Translations under genes and position numbers: made by a program
Notes under the pieces: model-generated
Told to the model about the DNA's origin: nothing
Databases searched by the model: none
Seen by the model: the letters and a program-made list of their open reading frames with translations, nothing else
Shown: piece by piece, positions 35,310-47,642 of the stretch
How the letters are laid out: each line of letters opens with the position of its first letter
Position numbering within the stretch: the stretch's first letter is position 1
Source: Pseudocercospora fijiensis CIRAD86
Lineage: Eukaryota; Ascomycota; Dothideomycetes; Mycosphaerellales; Mycosphaerellaceae
Assembly (NCBI RefSeq): GCF_000340215.1
Contig: NW_006921540.1
Coordinates: 1,854,377 to 1,918,376, forward strand
Length of the DNA stretch: 64,000 bases
Direction: 5' to 3'

Positions 35310-35982
35310 CTAGCCTTTTAGAATCTGATCGAGTGCTTTAAAATCCTTGTCTATAATCGTTATACGCTTCGCGTAGATAGCTATAAGGTTAACCGCTAAA
35401 ATAGTATTAGTATAGTCCGAAAAGAGGTAGAAGAGAAATATACATTCGAAGATACGAACTAGGTAGGCTTCTATAGCCTCTTAAAGGGCGCCTATCGCGG
35501 AGGCTTAGAAGCGAAGGTCCGTTCTATAATCCTAGGCAATTTCGCGAACAAGTCGTTAGAAAGGAGTTTTGCGGATTAGGAGCTAAGAACTCTTCTAATA
35601 CTGCCGAATCTTACGGAGGGCTACGGCTAAAGAAGGATTAGTAAAAAGACAGTAAGAATACCGGCTACGCTGCCGGCTACGCTGCCGGCTACGCTGCCGG
35701 CTATAAATAGGACTTACTTCCTAGGCGCTATCGACGCTTCGCACGATTGCTACTAGTAGTAGAAGCGCTAGTTGTCGTTTTGCGTAGAGCCTTACCCGCC
35801 GTTGTCTTACGCGGAGCCTTGCCCGCCGTTGTCTTACGCGGAGCCTTACTCGCGACGCCCTTTCTAGCACCGGAGCTAGCGGCAGCAGTAGTAGCTATCT
35901 TACGTTAATATACTATACTCGTTCTACTATTTCCGATCTTGTTACGACCCGTAGAAGCAGTAGGTCCCTTTTTGCGAGGCAT
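35310..35982 (-). pseudogene. hAT-1 histone H3-like gene (near-canonical core)
   Basis: This copy keeps the ATG (35982), beginning MPRKKGPTASTGRNK. Structure and features are as in the hAT-2 copy at 55063-55708: a basic tail with repeated APRK motifs, an intron with GCCGGC repeats, an H3 core, a second short intron and a TAG at 35310. At the second intron this copy retains the GTATAT donor that copy 2 has lost to RIP. Stops in the core are TAG at Gln positions. Confidence 0.8.
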
Positions 35983-36539
35983 CGTAACTTAGTTAAGTAG
36001 ACTCGCTATTATAAAAGTCGTCGAATTAAGGAAAAAAGTGCGTTACGAAGGTATACGAAGGCGCGCGCGGAGCGAGGGTATTACGGAGGTAGTAGATATA
36101 GAGCGTAGAGGTATAGGTATCGATACGAAGGTTGAATATAGCGGTAGTGTCGCGGTATCGCTAGGCAATAGAGTAAGCTTCGCGCAAGCCTATATTATAG
36201 TAACGTTAGAGCAAGGAAAGAAGGCAGGTACGGCTAAAAAAGGCAGGCACGGCTAAAAAAGGCAGGTACGGCAGACTTTGAAATATAGCCGGCATATATA
36301 GCCGGTATAGTAATAGGCGAAAGCCTCCTTTTAATAAATAGCCGGCGTAATAATAGTATCCTACTATAGTATAGATATTCTTTAGTAATGCCTTTACTAG
36401 CTATAGTAATCTTATAAGTAACCTAGGCCTATTGCTAGTAAATATAAGAAATATCAGGTAGGCTATACTAAACAAGCTAGTTATTTAGCAGGAAAAGGCC
36501 TACTACCGTCTCTATATACCGGCTACGATAGCCGGCTAC

Positions 36540-37590
36540 GAGTGCCGGCTATCGCTCTAAATTCAACTCCGCCCTATCTCGGAGGCTAAGGTACCGAGCG
36601 GAAACCCTATAGCTTATATTTACTCGGTTATCGCGGAGCGCTTATAGGTGAGGTATTAGAAAAGAGTATAAAAAGTACGAGAAGAGTATCCTAGGATATA
36701 GGTCGTAAGTAAATAAGAGTAGCACGCCTAGTTATTTATATAGTACGTTACTCTATACGACTAAGAGCCTATATTATCTCGTGCTTCGCTTATAAGACCT
36801 CGACTCTACTAATATACTATTATTCTCCTACTCGGTCGCTGTCTCAAATCTTCTTCGAGTTGCCGGACTTAGTACGCATCTATAGCTATACAATAGCGCT
36901 ACGTACTATAGAGAATCAACTCCGCCGTATCTCGAAGGCTAAGGTACCGAGCGGAAATCCTATAGCTTATATTTACTCGGTTGTCGTAGAGCGATTATAG
37001 GTAAGGTATTAGAAAAGAGTATAAAAAGTACGATAAGAGCATCCTAGGATATAGGTCGTAAGTGAATAAGAGTAGCACGCCTAGTTATTTATATAGTACG
37101 TTACTCTATACGACTAAGAGCCTATATTATCTTATACTTCGCTTATAAGACCTCGACTCTACTAGTATACTATCGATCTCCTCCTCGGTCGCTAATACGC
37201 TATCTTAATTCTTCTTCGAGTTGCCGGACTTAGTACGTATCTATAGCTATACAATAGCGCTACGCATTATAGAGAATTTCTCGTTAAAGTTTCTCTCTCG
37301 TAGGCTTGCTATCTGCCTCGTAGTATAGAGGATCAAAGTACTAATACTAAAGAATCTCCTTATAGTTAGGATGCTAGGGCTCCTTAGGACCTTTGTATTT
37401 TAGGTCTAAATAGAGACGTATTATAAACGTTCTATCGCCCTTTCGCTTACTACCCGCTAGGTCGCGATATACGAAGAAACTAATCTAAATATAGCTCGTC
37501 TCTATAAGAGCCGGGTAAATATAGAGCGCTAGGTTTCTACTTCGTACCTTAGATTTAGGGACGGCGCGGAGATAAAATCAGAAATATAGC
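36540..37590 (-). pseudogene. hAT-1 accessory gene with internal 361-bp duplication
   Basis: Counterpart of the gene at 53450-54494 in hAT-2; see there for content. The internal duplication is present here too, at about 36552-36912 and 36913-37273, so it predates the split of the two copies. Confidence 0.5.
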
Positions 37591-37643
37591 CGGTACCTAT
37601 AGCCGGCAAAAGGATGCGAAAATAGGCCTCCTCCTAGGTTAAT

Positions 37644-38309
37644 CTAACGACTAAATACAATTTCTAACTAATCCGCTATAAACCGACGCCGAATTTTAGC
37701 TAAAAGCTATATATCTTTATTTTAAAGAGTAACCCGCTTCGTATAGATAGTAAGGAGGTTTAAAAGCTTAAGCTCGGTTACGAGAAATGCCTCCGTAGCT
37801 TCCTAAAGAGTACTAATCGCCTTAGCCGTAAATCGTATACTAGACCGAAAATCTAATATAATTTCTCGGACGAGTCGCTAGAAGGGAGTCTTAGGGATTA
37901 AAAGCTCGGTCCCTCTTTTGTTTTAGAAAAGCCGGATCTAGCGAAGGGTAATAGTACCTAGTTTAAAGCGCCGCTTCTTTATCGTCGAGTCCTGCCTTGT
38001 TCCCTTTCTTTTAATAGAAAGATAACTTTTCTTTGCGATAGTCTTCGTCCGCCTACTCTTTTTAGCCTTCTCCTATCTACCTATAGCCTTCTTATTTTTC
38101 GGTACTATTTTCCGAGGAACCCCCTTCCTTCGTATATACTACGGAGAGCCTTACTCTTCCGATATCTCGTTCTCGCTACGGTCTCCCTATACTTAGCTTA
38201 CTTTACCTTTGCCCTTTAGCCTCTAAAGATATTTATCTGCGCGTTTAAGCGACGAGGGTATATCGGTAGGACCTAGAAAATTAATAAGTATATAATCGTA
38301 GGGAGATAT
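37644..38309 (-). pseudogene. hAT-1 histone H3-like gene (divergent core)
   Basis: Counterpart of 52741-53406. The start codon is ATA here where hAT-2 keeps ATG, a TpG-to-TpA change. The stop at 37644-37646 aligns exactly with copy 2, and the core shows the same pattern of TAG at Gln positions. Confidence 0.78.
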
Positions 38310-38619
38310 TAATGCTTCTTACCTTTTAGAACAAATAGTCTTCTATTAAACCGCCTTATTAGGTTATCGTTAGATTCGAATAAAGGATAGTAGCTTAAGG
38401 AAGGGGAGGTAGCCGGCTTAGGAAGGCCCGAAGAGCCGAATCCTTAAGGTATATTTATCTTTAAGAATATAGGGAAAGGGAAGAAGGAGAGGAAGAGCGA
38501 ATAGAGAATTAGAAATAGTCCGTAGGTAAGCGGGGTCGGTTGCTATAGCAACTAGTCTATTTAGGTCCTAGGAATTCGAAACACATTTCGGATATATACC
38601 GGCTATATACGCCGGCTAT

Positions 38620-41600
38620 ATTACCTTATACGTAAACGCTTCGTCTCCTTAAAGCTACTCTAAGCCTATATACGTTTCCGCTTCTTAACCCGGTATCGCC
38701 TTCTACCTCCGCTCTCCTCCTCTTCGTTATCGCTAATTAGGGTTTCGCTTAGACTAAATTTCGCATTCTCTTCGCGCTCCTAGGTTTCTTCGATCTTAAG
38801 GTTTTCTAATTCCTCGATTAACTCCTTTAGTATAATCTTTAGTAACCTACCTTAGCGATTCTAGTAGAAGAGATAGTATCGGAATACTATAATAGATTTG
38901 AAGGTAATAGGCGAGTATATTCGATTAAAGCGGCCCTAGTAACGAGCGATACTAAAAGACCTCTTATAGCCTATACCTACGCTCGGGATAGCGAGGACGT
39001 CCCGAGCGACCGACGCTATCGTTAGAAACTTAGGCTCTAACCGCTACTATATAGCGAGAATATCGTCTCCGAATTCGTCTAGAAGACCGGTAAGATCTAG
39101 AGATTATTAGCCCTCTTTCCGAGCCTATAGGTTTGTACTTACTCGCGCGCCGATAGAGATCGAACTCTTCCTTATTTACTTTAGTAGTTGCTTCCTCTTC
39201 TGCCTCTACTTCCTACCTACGAAATAGGTATAATATCGGAGCCTTCTAAACCTTCTTTTTCTTTATAGGAGCTGTATTTAGACTAGTTTCTTTCCGACGC
39301 TCGTAGAATATCTTTTCTAGAATAGTCTAGTAATGCTTCGGCTATACCTCGTCCGCCTTCTATTCCGGCCTCTACTAGTATATATCCTTTTCTACCGGGT
39401 TAAGTAAGCACGTAACGCTATAGATATCCCCGAACGAGTTAAAGGTAGTACTATAATATTTATGCAACTTAGTATAGGAGGTGTCTATAGCTTTCGTTAT
39501 AGCTACTTTCTAGGGAACGCTCTTCTTAGCTAGCTTAGCTACGGTTTCCTCGAGCTCGTTAAAGAGCTAGTTATAGTACGTAAAGATAAGGTAGATCGTC
39601 GGTCCTTAGGTTCTTCTAATCGTAGTAGTAACCTTCGCGTAATGCTTACTAATATCGACGAGATACTCTGCTTAGCGCTATTCGGCGGCGGTAAGGCCGA
39701 GCTACTTAATACTCTCGGAACTCTAATAGATCTCGAGAGCGGTACGTAAAGTATATCCCTTCGTAACTATATAGAAAGTCGAATCGAACCGGGTTTTAAC
39801 GTCTTAGGTAAAACGGAGTAGGCGCTAAGGAGGCCGCTTTTGCTATCGCTTATTCTATACGATATTCTAGGCATCGGTTTTAGGGCGCTCGATTAGGTTC
39901 TTTTAAATAGCCTCGAATTGGTTATATCTCTATAAGCTCGAGTTCGTATATATTGCTAGACGACGAAGCTAGAGAAAAAGAGTTAGAACTATACTAGGTT
40001 GCCGGCTATAGGTACCGGCTACGGATAAAAGTTATACCTTATATAAAACGAGAGCGAGGCTCTCTACCTTATCCCGTCTTATTACTATAATAAGTTTCTC
40101 GACTTTCGACTTTGCTTTATCCTTATCTAGGATCTTCTATTAGTCGTCGTTTAATAGTGCAATTTTAAGCGTCTTAAAGAGGGCTCGGATCGCGATTTGA
40201 ACTATATAAGCGAGGTAGGGAAACTTCTATAGAGATACAACTAGCAACGACGTCGGCTCCGATTTAATAGGGCTAGGGCTATTAATAGGCTCCTCTTTAT
40301 CGTTATTATCGTGCGTATTGTCGTGCGTATCCGGAATCGTAGCGAGCTTAATATTCGGAAGATTAAGCTAGATTATAGACCTTATAATCTCCTCTACGCA
40401 CTCGACCCTATCGATACAATTAGTAATTTCAAAGACATATACGAGTAAATTGTATATATAACGCCTTATATAATATTCGATTATTACTAGCGTTATCCGT
40501 AGTAATCGAGATTAGTTTCGTTATTACGCTAACCCTATCTATTGCCGTATAGATAAGCTTCGCTATATCCTTACTAGTATAGGAACCTAGAATTTTAGGG
40601 AATCCGATTATAAGTTCCTAGAGTTTCTAATCCGAATTAATAAAGTATAGTATAATCGAGAGGAAGGAGGCTCTTATAGTCCGGCTTAACTAGCTATCGA
40701 TAGCAATAGCTACTCGGCGAGTATTACGGAGGATCTCCCGAATATCGTCTAACGCAGCCTCTTTATTCTTTTCGAATATAATACGCTAGGTTGTCGCGCC
40801 GAGAAATAGGGGAGGGTAGTTTATAAGATATAGGTATATCTTCTATATAGACTCCCTTTCGTAGAAGTCTTCCGGAAGACCGTTTGTAGCTAGCATTTCG
40901 TTTACTAGTTACTTAAAGTCTTCGGGGGAGAAATCGGTAGCCTTCAATCCTAGAGCTTCCTTAAGCGTAGCCTATAATAATTAGCTAGATCTCTACGGTT
41001 AATTTAGGTAGCCGGAATCTGTAGCCGGCAGCTATAGCCAGTAGCTATAGCCGGCATTTTAGAAGATATACCTCTTTCTAGAACGCTATATCTACATTAA
41101 CTCTCCTCTCTCCTTAAGATTCCCGACACCGTTTAGAATAGAGATAGTTCGTAGGCGATAAGTTCCTATCCCCTAGTTTCGGGTATTTCAAGATTGAACC
41201 GTAGAAGTTGCAGATAATTACTAGTTAACCTTTAAGTCGAGAAGTCGTATAACGGTGCAATGCCCCCTCTATAAAGAACTTCTAGAATATATCCGTTCGC
41301 TCCTTACTCCCCTATCGCATCGAGTACTTCCGGAGTTTATACTCCTTCGAACGTAAGTATAAAGGGAACTATATCTTATAGACCTATTAATTGAACTGCT
41401 CTATATACTCGGGTTTCTAAAGATACGCCTAGCTAGCCTTTTCGAAGATTTCCGGGTTAATACTCGATGTTCTTATATCTCCGAATAACCTTCTACTTAG
41501 ACTCCGTAAAGGTAAGGACTAGGTAGTAGTACCCTATAATGAATTCCTACTACTAGGATTCGGAGAGGATAAATCTAGCCCTAATCGTCGTCTAGGACTC

Positions 41601-41750
41601 GATAGGCTCGAAGGTAAGTATACGACCTCCTCTCGACGTTGTCGCAATCTCGCTCGTATACTAGACTATTTCGACTATCGTCTCGTTATTACCCTTCCTA
41701 GTATAGCGCCTAGTATATATACAATGTCGGTCGGTATGTTTTAAGGTTTC
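38620..41750 (-). pseudogene. hAT-1 transposase, RIP-broken
   Basis: Reverse-complement counterpart of the hAT-2 transposase at about 49290-52420, with the same exon order and GCCGGC-bearing introns (near 40010-40025 and 41010-41060). The coding blocks are recognisable but interrupted by TAG. Confidence 0.75.
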
Positions 41751-41929
41751 GTACGGTAAGGTAAGGACTTAGGAGTAGTAGATATATACTAGTAGCTATA
41801 GAGAAACACCCTTTCTTTTATAGCATCGTATCGTTAGGAATAGCTAGGTAATAAATAGCTAGCTACCTTTTTTTTTGTTTCCTAGCTACCTAACTACTAG
41901 ATTTTTTTTCCTAGCTACCCTAGCTAGCC

Positions 41930-43781
41930 CAACTACTAGAATTTCTTTCCTAGCTACCCTAACTACCTAAATTTTGCCTTCTATACGGCGGCTCTCTCCT
42001 ACTAACGGAACCGAGCTACTATACCTAACGAATCTAAGCTCGTTTTTAGTCTTAATCTATCCTCTTTCGGTATAAGACACTCGACAAGCAAATGCTTAGG
42101 CCGAGTCTAACTACGAAACCTAAGACTAACTAATAGCTCTATTAACCAATCCTAATCCTCGAACTCCTTCCGCTTCTTAGTAAAGACCTTAAAGAGCGCT
42201 TAAGCTTCTTTAGGTGCCTGCGGAGTAGTCGAGATAAAGCCGTATCGCTAAAATAGGTAATCCTTTAGAGGCTTATATAGAGATTTAGAGAATTCTAACG
42301 CTAACCTATCCTACTAGTAGCTTAGATTCCGGATATAAGCCCTCTCTACCTTAGTAAAGATTTTATATAGTAGTAGCACTCTACCTTCGAGAAACGCTTT
42401 CTATTTANNNNNNNNNNNNNNNNNNNNNNNNNNNNNNNNNNNNNNNNNNNNNNNNNNNNNNNNNNNNNNNNNNNNNNNNNNNNNNNNNNNNNNNNNNNNN
42501 NNNNNNNNNNNNNNNNNNNNNNNNNNNNNNNNNNNNNNNNNNNNNNNNNNNNNNNNNNNNNNNNNNNNNNNNNNNNNNNNNNNNNNNNNNNNNNNNNNNN
42601 NNNNNNNNNNNNNNNNNNNNNNNNNNNNNNNNNNNNNNNNNNNNNNNNNNNNNNNNNNNNNNNNNNNNNNNNNNNNNNNNNNNNNNNNNNNNNNNNNNNN
42701 NNNNNNNNNNNNNNNNNNNNNNNNNNNNNNNNNNNNNNNNNNNNNNNNNNNNNNNNNNNNNNNNNNNNNNNNNNNNNNNNNNNNNNNNNNNNNNNNNNNN
42801 NNNNNNNNNNNNNNNNNNNNNNNNNNNNNNNNNNNNNNNNNNNNNNNNNNNNNNNNNNNNNNNNNNNNNNNNNNNNNNNNNNNNNNNNNNNCACTTCTGC
42901 CGTCCCTAGATACTTAGCCCCGATCGCATTAATCGTAAGCTACTTTGCCTTTATAGACGTAAAGGCTTCGCTCTAATACTAATAAAGAAACTTCTACTCT
43001 ATATCGAGGATATAAAGACGACTAGTCTCGATTCCAATCCTTACTAGCTTTTCGTAGTAGCTTTAACTATAATTTTCTAGATTAATAGGACTTATACCTT
43101 AGCCCTTTACTAGTATCTCGTCTCTTTAACTATACTCGATCTACTCCTAGCGCTTATCGTCTATAGCGTTAGGCCCTAAGACTATACCTATTACTAGATC
43201 GACGTATAGTATCTCCTCGCTTTTTTCAGTTCCTTTATTCGTAGCATTAAGCTCTATCGCGGCATCCTAAACTCTAGTATTATTATTCTCGGCTATCTAA
43301 ATATCTCCGTTACTATCGGTCGTATCGATAGAGGTAGCGACTATAGGTCTAAATACTATTAGTTAACGTATTAAAGAAAAATATGCCGGCTATAGCTATC
43401 GGCTACGGCTGCCGGCTATAGCTGCTAGCTACGGCCGCTAGCTAGATTAACTTACGCTACTAGAACTTTACGCTCGAAAACTAGCCGCAATTCTTTCCTC
43501 CTCTTAGCCTTCTCTTAGGTTATCTTCTTATTTTAACCTTTACTTTTTTCTATAGGCGCTAGCTATCGATAGAATGCCTTATTCCGCGCCTTTCTTCTTT
43601 TATCCTTAGCTCTTTTATCCTTATCTATCTTGTCCTTTCTCTCGCGGTCTCGTACGGAATTCTTCTTCGTAGAGTACTCCTCTTTAGTCTTACGCTTTTT
43701 AGTTAGACGCTTAGGCAAAATAAACTCGCGGTCTTTAGTTCTATCTTCTATTTAGCGCGCGGCGCGCTTCTCTCTTGCTAT
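41930..43781 (-). pseudogene. hAT-1 basic accessory gene, interrupted by N run
   Basis: Counterpart of the gene at 47643-49170. It begins ATA-GCA-AGA (former ATG) at 43781 with a long basic N-terminal exon. Most of the second intron, with its GCCGGC repeats, falls in the N run at 42408-42891. An apparent open frame across the Ns is an artefact. Confidence 0.5.
42408..42891. other. Assembly gap (484 N)
   Basis: An undetermined stretch inside hAT-1. The flanking bases align to 48616 and 48542 in the inverted hAT-2 copy, where only 73 bp (48543-48615) lie between them. The missing sequence is therefore probably the GCCGGC-rich intron segment, and the gap is oversized by about 410 bp. Confidence 0.9.
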
Positions 43782-44363
43782 TATAAGGGAAAGAGGCGGG
43801 GGCGTAGCGTATAGTAGTTGTTATCGGTATAGGTATAGAGGAAGAAGTTGAAAGTATAAGAATATCGCGAAGCCCTAATTGTTGCCGCCTACGTAACGTT
43901 ATATAGGTAAGCTTTCGCAACTACGGTAACTACGCCCCGGCAATAGCAACTACGCCCTAGCAACGGCAACTACGCCCTAGCAACGGCAACTACGCCCTAG
44001 CAACGGTAATAAAGCGTAGTAAATACAACCTAGTAACTATTATAGCCGGCAATCGTAGCCGGCAGTCGAATAAGAGTGTCCTTATAGCAAAACCACGCTC
44101 ATGCCCGAGGAGATGGGGCGCCCTAGCAACGGCAAAAGAGCGTAGTAAATGTAACAGAGTTACTATGTATAGCCGGCAATCGTAGCCGGCAGTCGAATAA
44201 GAGTATCCTTATAGTAAAACCAATACAGTCTCTAGTTTAAACTAGGAATCTATATAGTTCGAAAAAACTAAACCGGAACTAGGGAGCTAGTTCGCCGCTA
44301 AGAAACCAAACTATATACGTTTAGTAGTTCGGAAACCGAACTACTGCGGGGTCTAGCCTCGTA

Positions 44364-47044
44364 GGGTGCGCTAGCGAAGAGATAGATTCCTAAAAGAGTA
44401 GCGAATAGTTAACGCGTTATAGCGCGCTTATTAATACTCGGTGCGCGTTTACTATAGTAGTATAGTCTTATTGTCCTTTGTTACTAACAATTGCTTGCCT
44501 CTAATTAGTTAGCTAATAGTACCCTAGGGGTAGTATTAGCCCTAGATCTCTCTAGCGGTTCTAGCGACACTATAGGCCCTTAGCCTTCTTCTTGTTCTTT
44601 ATACTAGTCTAATACTCTTCTAACAACTTAGTTATATCCTTAAAAGAGCCTTTATCTTCCTACGAGTCCTATTTAGGTAAATAGCCTTACTATCTTAGTA
44701 GGTACTCCTTCTTGCCTTACCTAGTCCGGTACTTTAGGATGCGTTCTATAGACTATAGTTCTTCGCTATCGGCTAAGACTTCTTCTAACTTAGTAGGCGC
44801 TTTATCGCCTTCGCGCTAGTAATATAGTTTAAGGAGGGAGATATAGAAGGTGTTATAGATAGTATAATAAGGCAGAAGCTATAACTAGTAGGCCTAGCTA
44901 TTACCCTTCGGTTCTCGGATACGGAATAGGCTAATAAACCGTAGTGCTAGTTTAGGGCGTATTTTGCTATTAGGTAATAGGTATTTGCGGATACGGAGGT
45001 TCTTTATACTAAGTATAACTATATCGCCTTGCTTAAAGGTTATCGGTGTATAACGCTTATCGTAGTAGGTCTTTTAGTACTCTTAAGCCTTTGTTAGCTT
45101 CTTAGCTATCTTAGTATAGATTTCTCGTATCTTTTAAACCCTCTCGATAGCCGCTAGTGTTTTAGGGGCTTAACGCGCTTCCCTTTCCTTACGCTCGGCC
45201 TCGATAGGGGGTCTTATAGTATAGCAGCGTTCTAGCCTATTATAGCTATATATAGTAAGACCTTAGTTAATAAGTAGACACTGTTATTATATACGAATTT
45301 AGTAGGTTATAGGAGGTTAACCTAATTATTAGGGTTCTTATTAATATAGCTACGCAGGTACTGCTATAAAGTAGCATTCTGTCTCTCGGTTTAGCTATCT
45401 ATCTATAGATAGAAGGCTATAGATAGCCGATGCTTAAGTCTTAGCTATAGGCATATCTTACTCTAATAGTAAGATATAAATATCGAGCCCCGGTTAGAGA
45501 CTATCCCCTTAGGGGTTCCCTAATAGCTATAGAAGATATTGTTCTATAGGGCTTTAGCTATATTAATAGTAGTCTAATTCTTCCGAGTAGGGATATAACG
45601 AGCGCCTTTAGTAAACCGATCTACTATAACAAGGATAGTATCGTATACGTCCTTACTGCCCCTACGCTTAGCAGGAGGAACTTAGAAGGCCTATAATAAA
45701 GTCTATTATAAGCTCTATAAATGGTTTCTTTAGAACAGGAAGTAAAGACAACTCGCCGAATAGTAAGTGCTTAGGTGCTTTAACTCGCTAGTATACTATA
45801 CAGGTCTATATATGTTCCTTTATATACCGCTTACTATTTAGCTAGTAGTATATACGCGATAGTAGCTCGTATAACCTCTCTATACTATAGTAACTAGCGA
45901 GCTTACTATTATAGTATCTCTTTAGAAGCTCTTATTTAATCGATTGTTTAGCGGGGATATAGTATCTGCCCTTAAACTTTAAGTAACCCTTATCGTCGAT
46001 CGACTAATTATTACTCTTACTAGATCGAGTCTTTCGCCTACTTATAAGCTTATCGATACGTTTAGTAGCAAAGGCGTCCCTCTACTAAGTACGTAATAGC
46101 TTATCTATAAACGATTAATTATCCCTATTTGCAAGGTTATTTAATAGTACCCTCGCTATCGAACGAGGTACGTATTATATATATCTAATAGTACTAGTAG
46201 CCGGATTAACTGTATTAGTGCTCTAATCGCTATTACTATATATAGCGATATCGACTAGGGAGTTATTATAGCTCTTCCTATTAGTACTATTAGCCCTTGC
46301 CTTAATACGTACTATTAATATAGTAAGAGTATTAATATGCTTTAAGCCGTCGCGGAGTCCGGTAAGCCGCTTATCCTACGCTTACTTATTAATAATACGG
46401 GCTATAGCAATCTTATACTATAGGGTTAGAAACAAAGAATTAATATATTAGATCTCGCTATCGTAATTAGGTCGCCTCGATAGGCTATTAGTAGGGTTAC
46501 TTACGCCTAGCCGATATAATATATTAAAATCGAACCTAGCGAGGTAGATAGCCTATCTAGCCTATCGACCTACGACTCTAGTAACCTTAGTAATACTACG
46601 GAGGTTGTTATAGTCTATATAGACCTAGATTGTATATTAAGCCCTATCGAGGTAGTGCCTCTAATACTAGACTATAGCCTAGTGTTCCGTAATATTAGGT
46701 AAGTATATATAAACTAGGATGTTATCTAGGTAAACTATATAGAGGTAGTCTAATAGGCCTAATAGGGCCCGATTAATATAGGACTAGAATATAGTAGGGG
46801 CATTAGCTAGGCCGAATAGTATAACTAAATACTTAAAATAGCTATAACGAGTATAGAAGGCCGTCTTCTATTTATCGCCCTTGCGAATACAAATGCGGTA
46901 ATAGGCGTCCTTAATGTCTAATATAGTATAGAAGTAGGCCCTAGAAAGGCGATCGAGGGTCTTATTAATAAGCGGAAGTAGATAGCGGTCTTTAATAGTA
47001 ATAGCATTAAGTCTATAGTAATTAACGTATAAACGTAGGCTACT
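44364..47044 (-). pseudogene. Gypsy pol: RT, RNase H, integrase, chromodomain
   Basis: Minus-strand relic. Reverse transcriptase sequence FGLANAP precedes YLDNILVY near 46718-46729, which is the YLDD box with the second Asp changed to Asn by a TpG-to-TpA mutation. The integrase zinc-binding region with CIVYQRVK, from CxxCxxxK, lies near 45790. At the C-terminus near 44600-44780, SIERILKYRTR followed by GKKEYLLR, a WxGY-like turn and an acidic helix matches a chromodomain. Chromodomains in these elements direct integration to marked chromatin. Many TAG stops make it inactive. The N-terminal part of RT is across the hAT-2 insertion. Confidence 0.8.
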
Positions 47045-47642
47045 ATCCTTCTTAGACCCCGTAGTAGTTCGGTTTCCGAACTACTAAACGTATATAGTTT
47101 GGTTTCTTAGCGGCGAACTAGCTCCCTAGTTCCGGTTTGGTTTTTTCGAACTATATAGATTCCTAGTTTGAACTAGAGACTGTATTAGTTTTACTATAAG
47201 GACACTCTTATTCGACTGCCGGCTACGATTGCCGGCTATAATAATAACTCTATTACATTTACTACGCTCTTTTGCCGTTGCTAGGGCGTAGTTATCGTTG
47301 CTAGGGCGTAGTTGCCGTTACTAGGGCGTGGTTTTGCTATAAGGACACTCTTATTCGACTACCGGCTACGATTGCCGGCTATAATAGTTACTAGGTTGTA
47401 TTTACTACGCTTTATTACCGTTGCTAGGGCGTAGTTGCCGTTACTAGGGCGTAGTTGCTATTGCTAGGGCGTAGTTACTATTGCCGGGGCGTAGTTGCTA
47501 TAGTTGCGAAAGCTTACCTATATAACGTTACGTAGGCGGCAATAATTAGGGCTTCGCGATATTCTTATACTTTCAACTTCTTCCTCTATACCTATACCGA
47601 TAATAACTACTATACGCTACGCCCCCGCCCCTTTCCTTTATA

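Larger units (their letters stand above)
34012..44355 (-). mobile_element. hAT transposon copy 1 (multi-gene, inverted)
   Basis: A complete hAT-superfamily element by its ends. It has terminal inverted repeats TAGACCCCG(T/C)AGT(G/A)GTTCGG, and the exact 8-bp duplication GCCTCGTA flanks it at 34004-34011 and 44356-44363. Eight-base duplications are the hAT hallmark. The transposase reads on the minus strand. The length is 10,344 bp including a 484-bp N run; the true length is near 9.93 kb by comparison with copy 2. It carries the same genes as copy 2 with different RIP hits. One end has GGTTT-type subterminal repeats, the other a tandem repeat of a unit with GCCCTAGCAACGGCAACTAC. Confidence 0.9.

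Noticed and set aside
36038..36256. Plus-strand frame of 72 codons inside hAT-1
   Set aside because: It has no equivalent frame constraint in hAT-2, where the same sequence is interrupted, and it includes a short AGGCAGG-type tandem repeat.
42346..42894. Open frame of 182 codons on the minus strand
   Set aside because: It is almost entirely N; only the last bases are real sequence.
34012..44355. Starship or other captain-type giant element
   Set aside because: Exact 8-bp duplications, short terminal inverted repeats and TDNASNN-type transposase motifs identify a hAT element. I saw no clear captain recombinase at an end.
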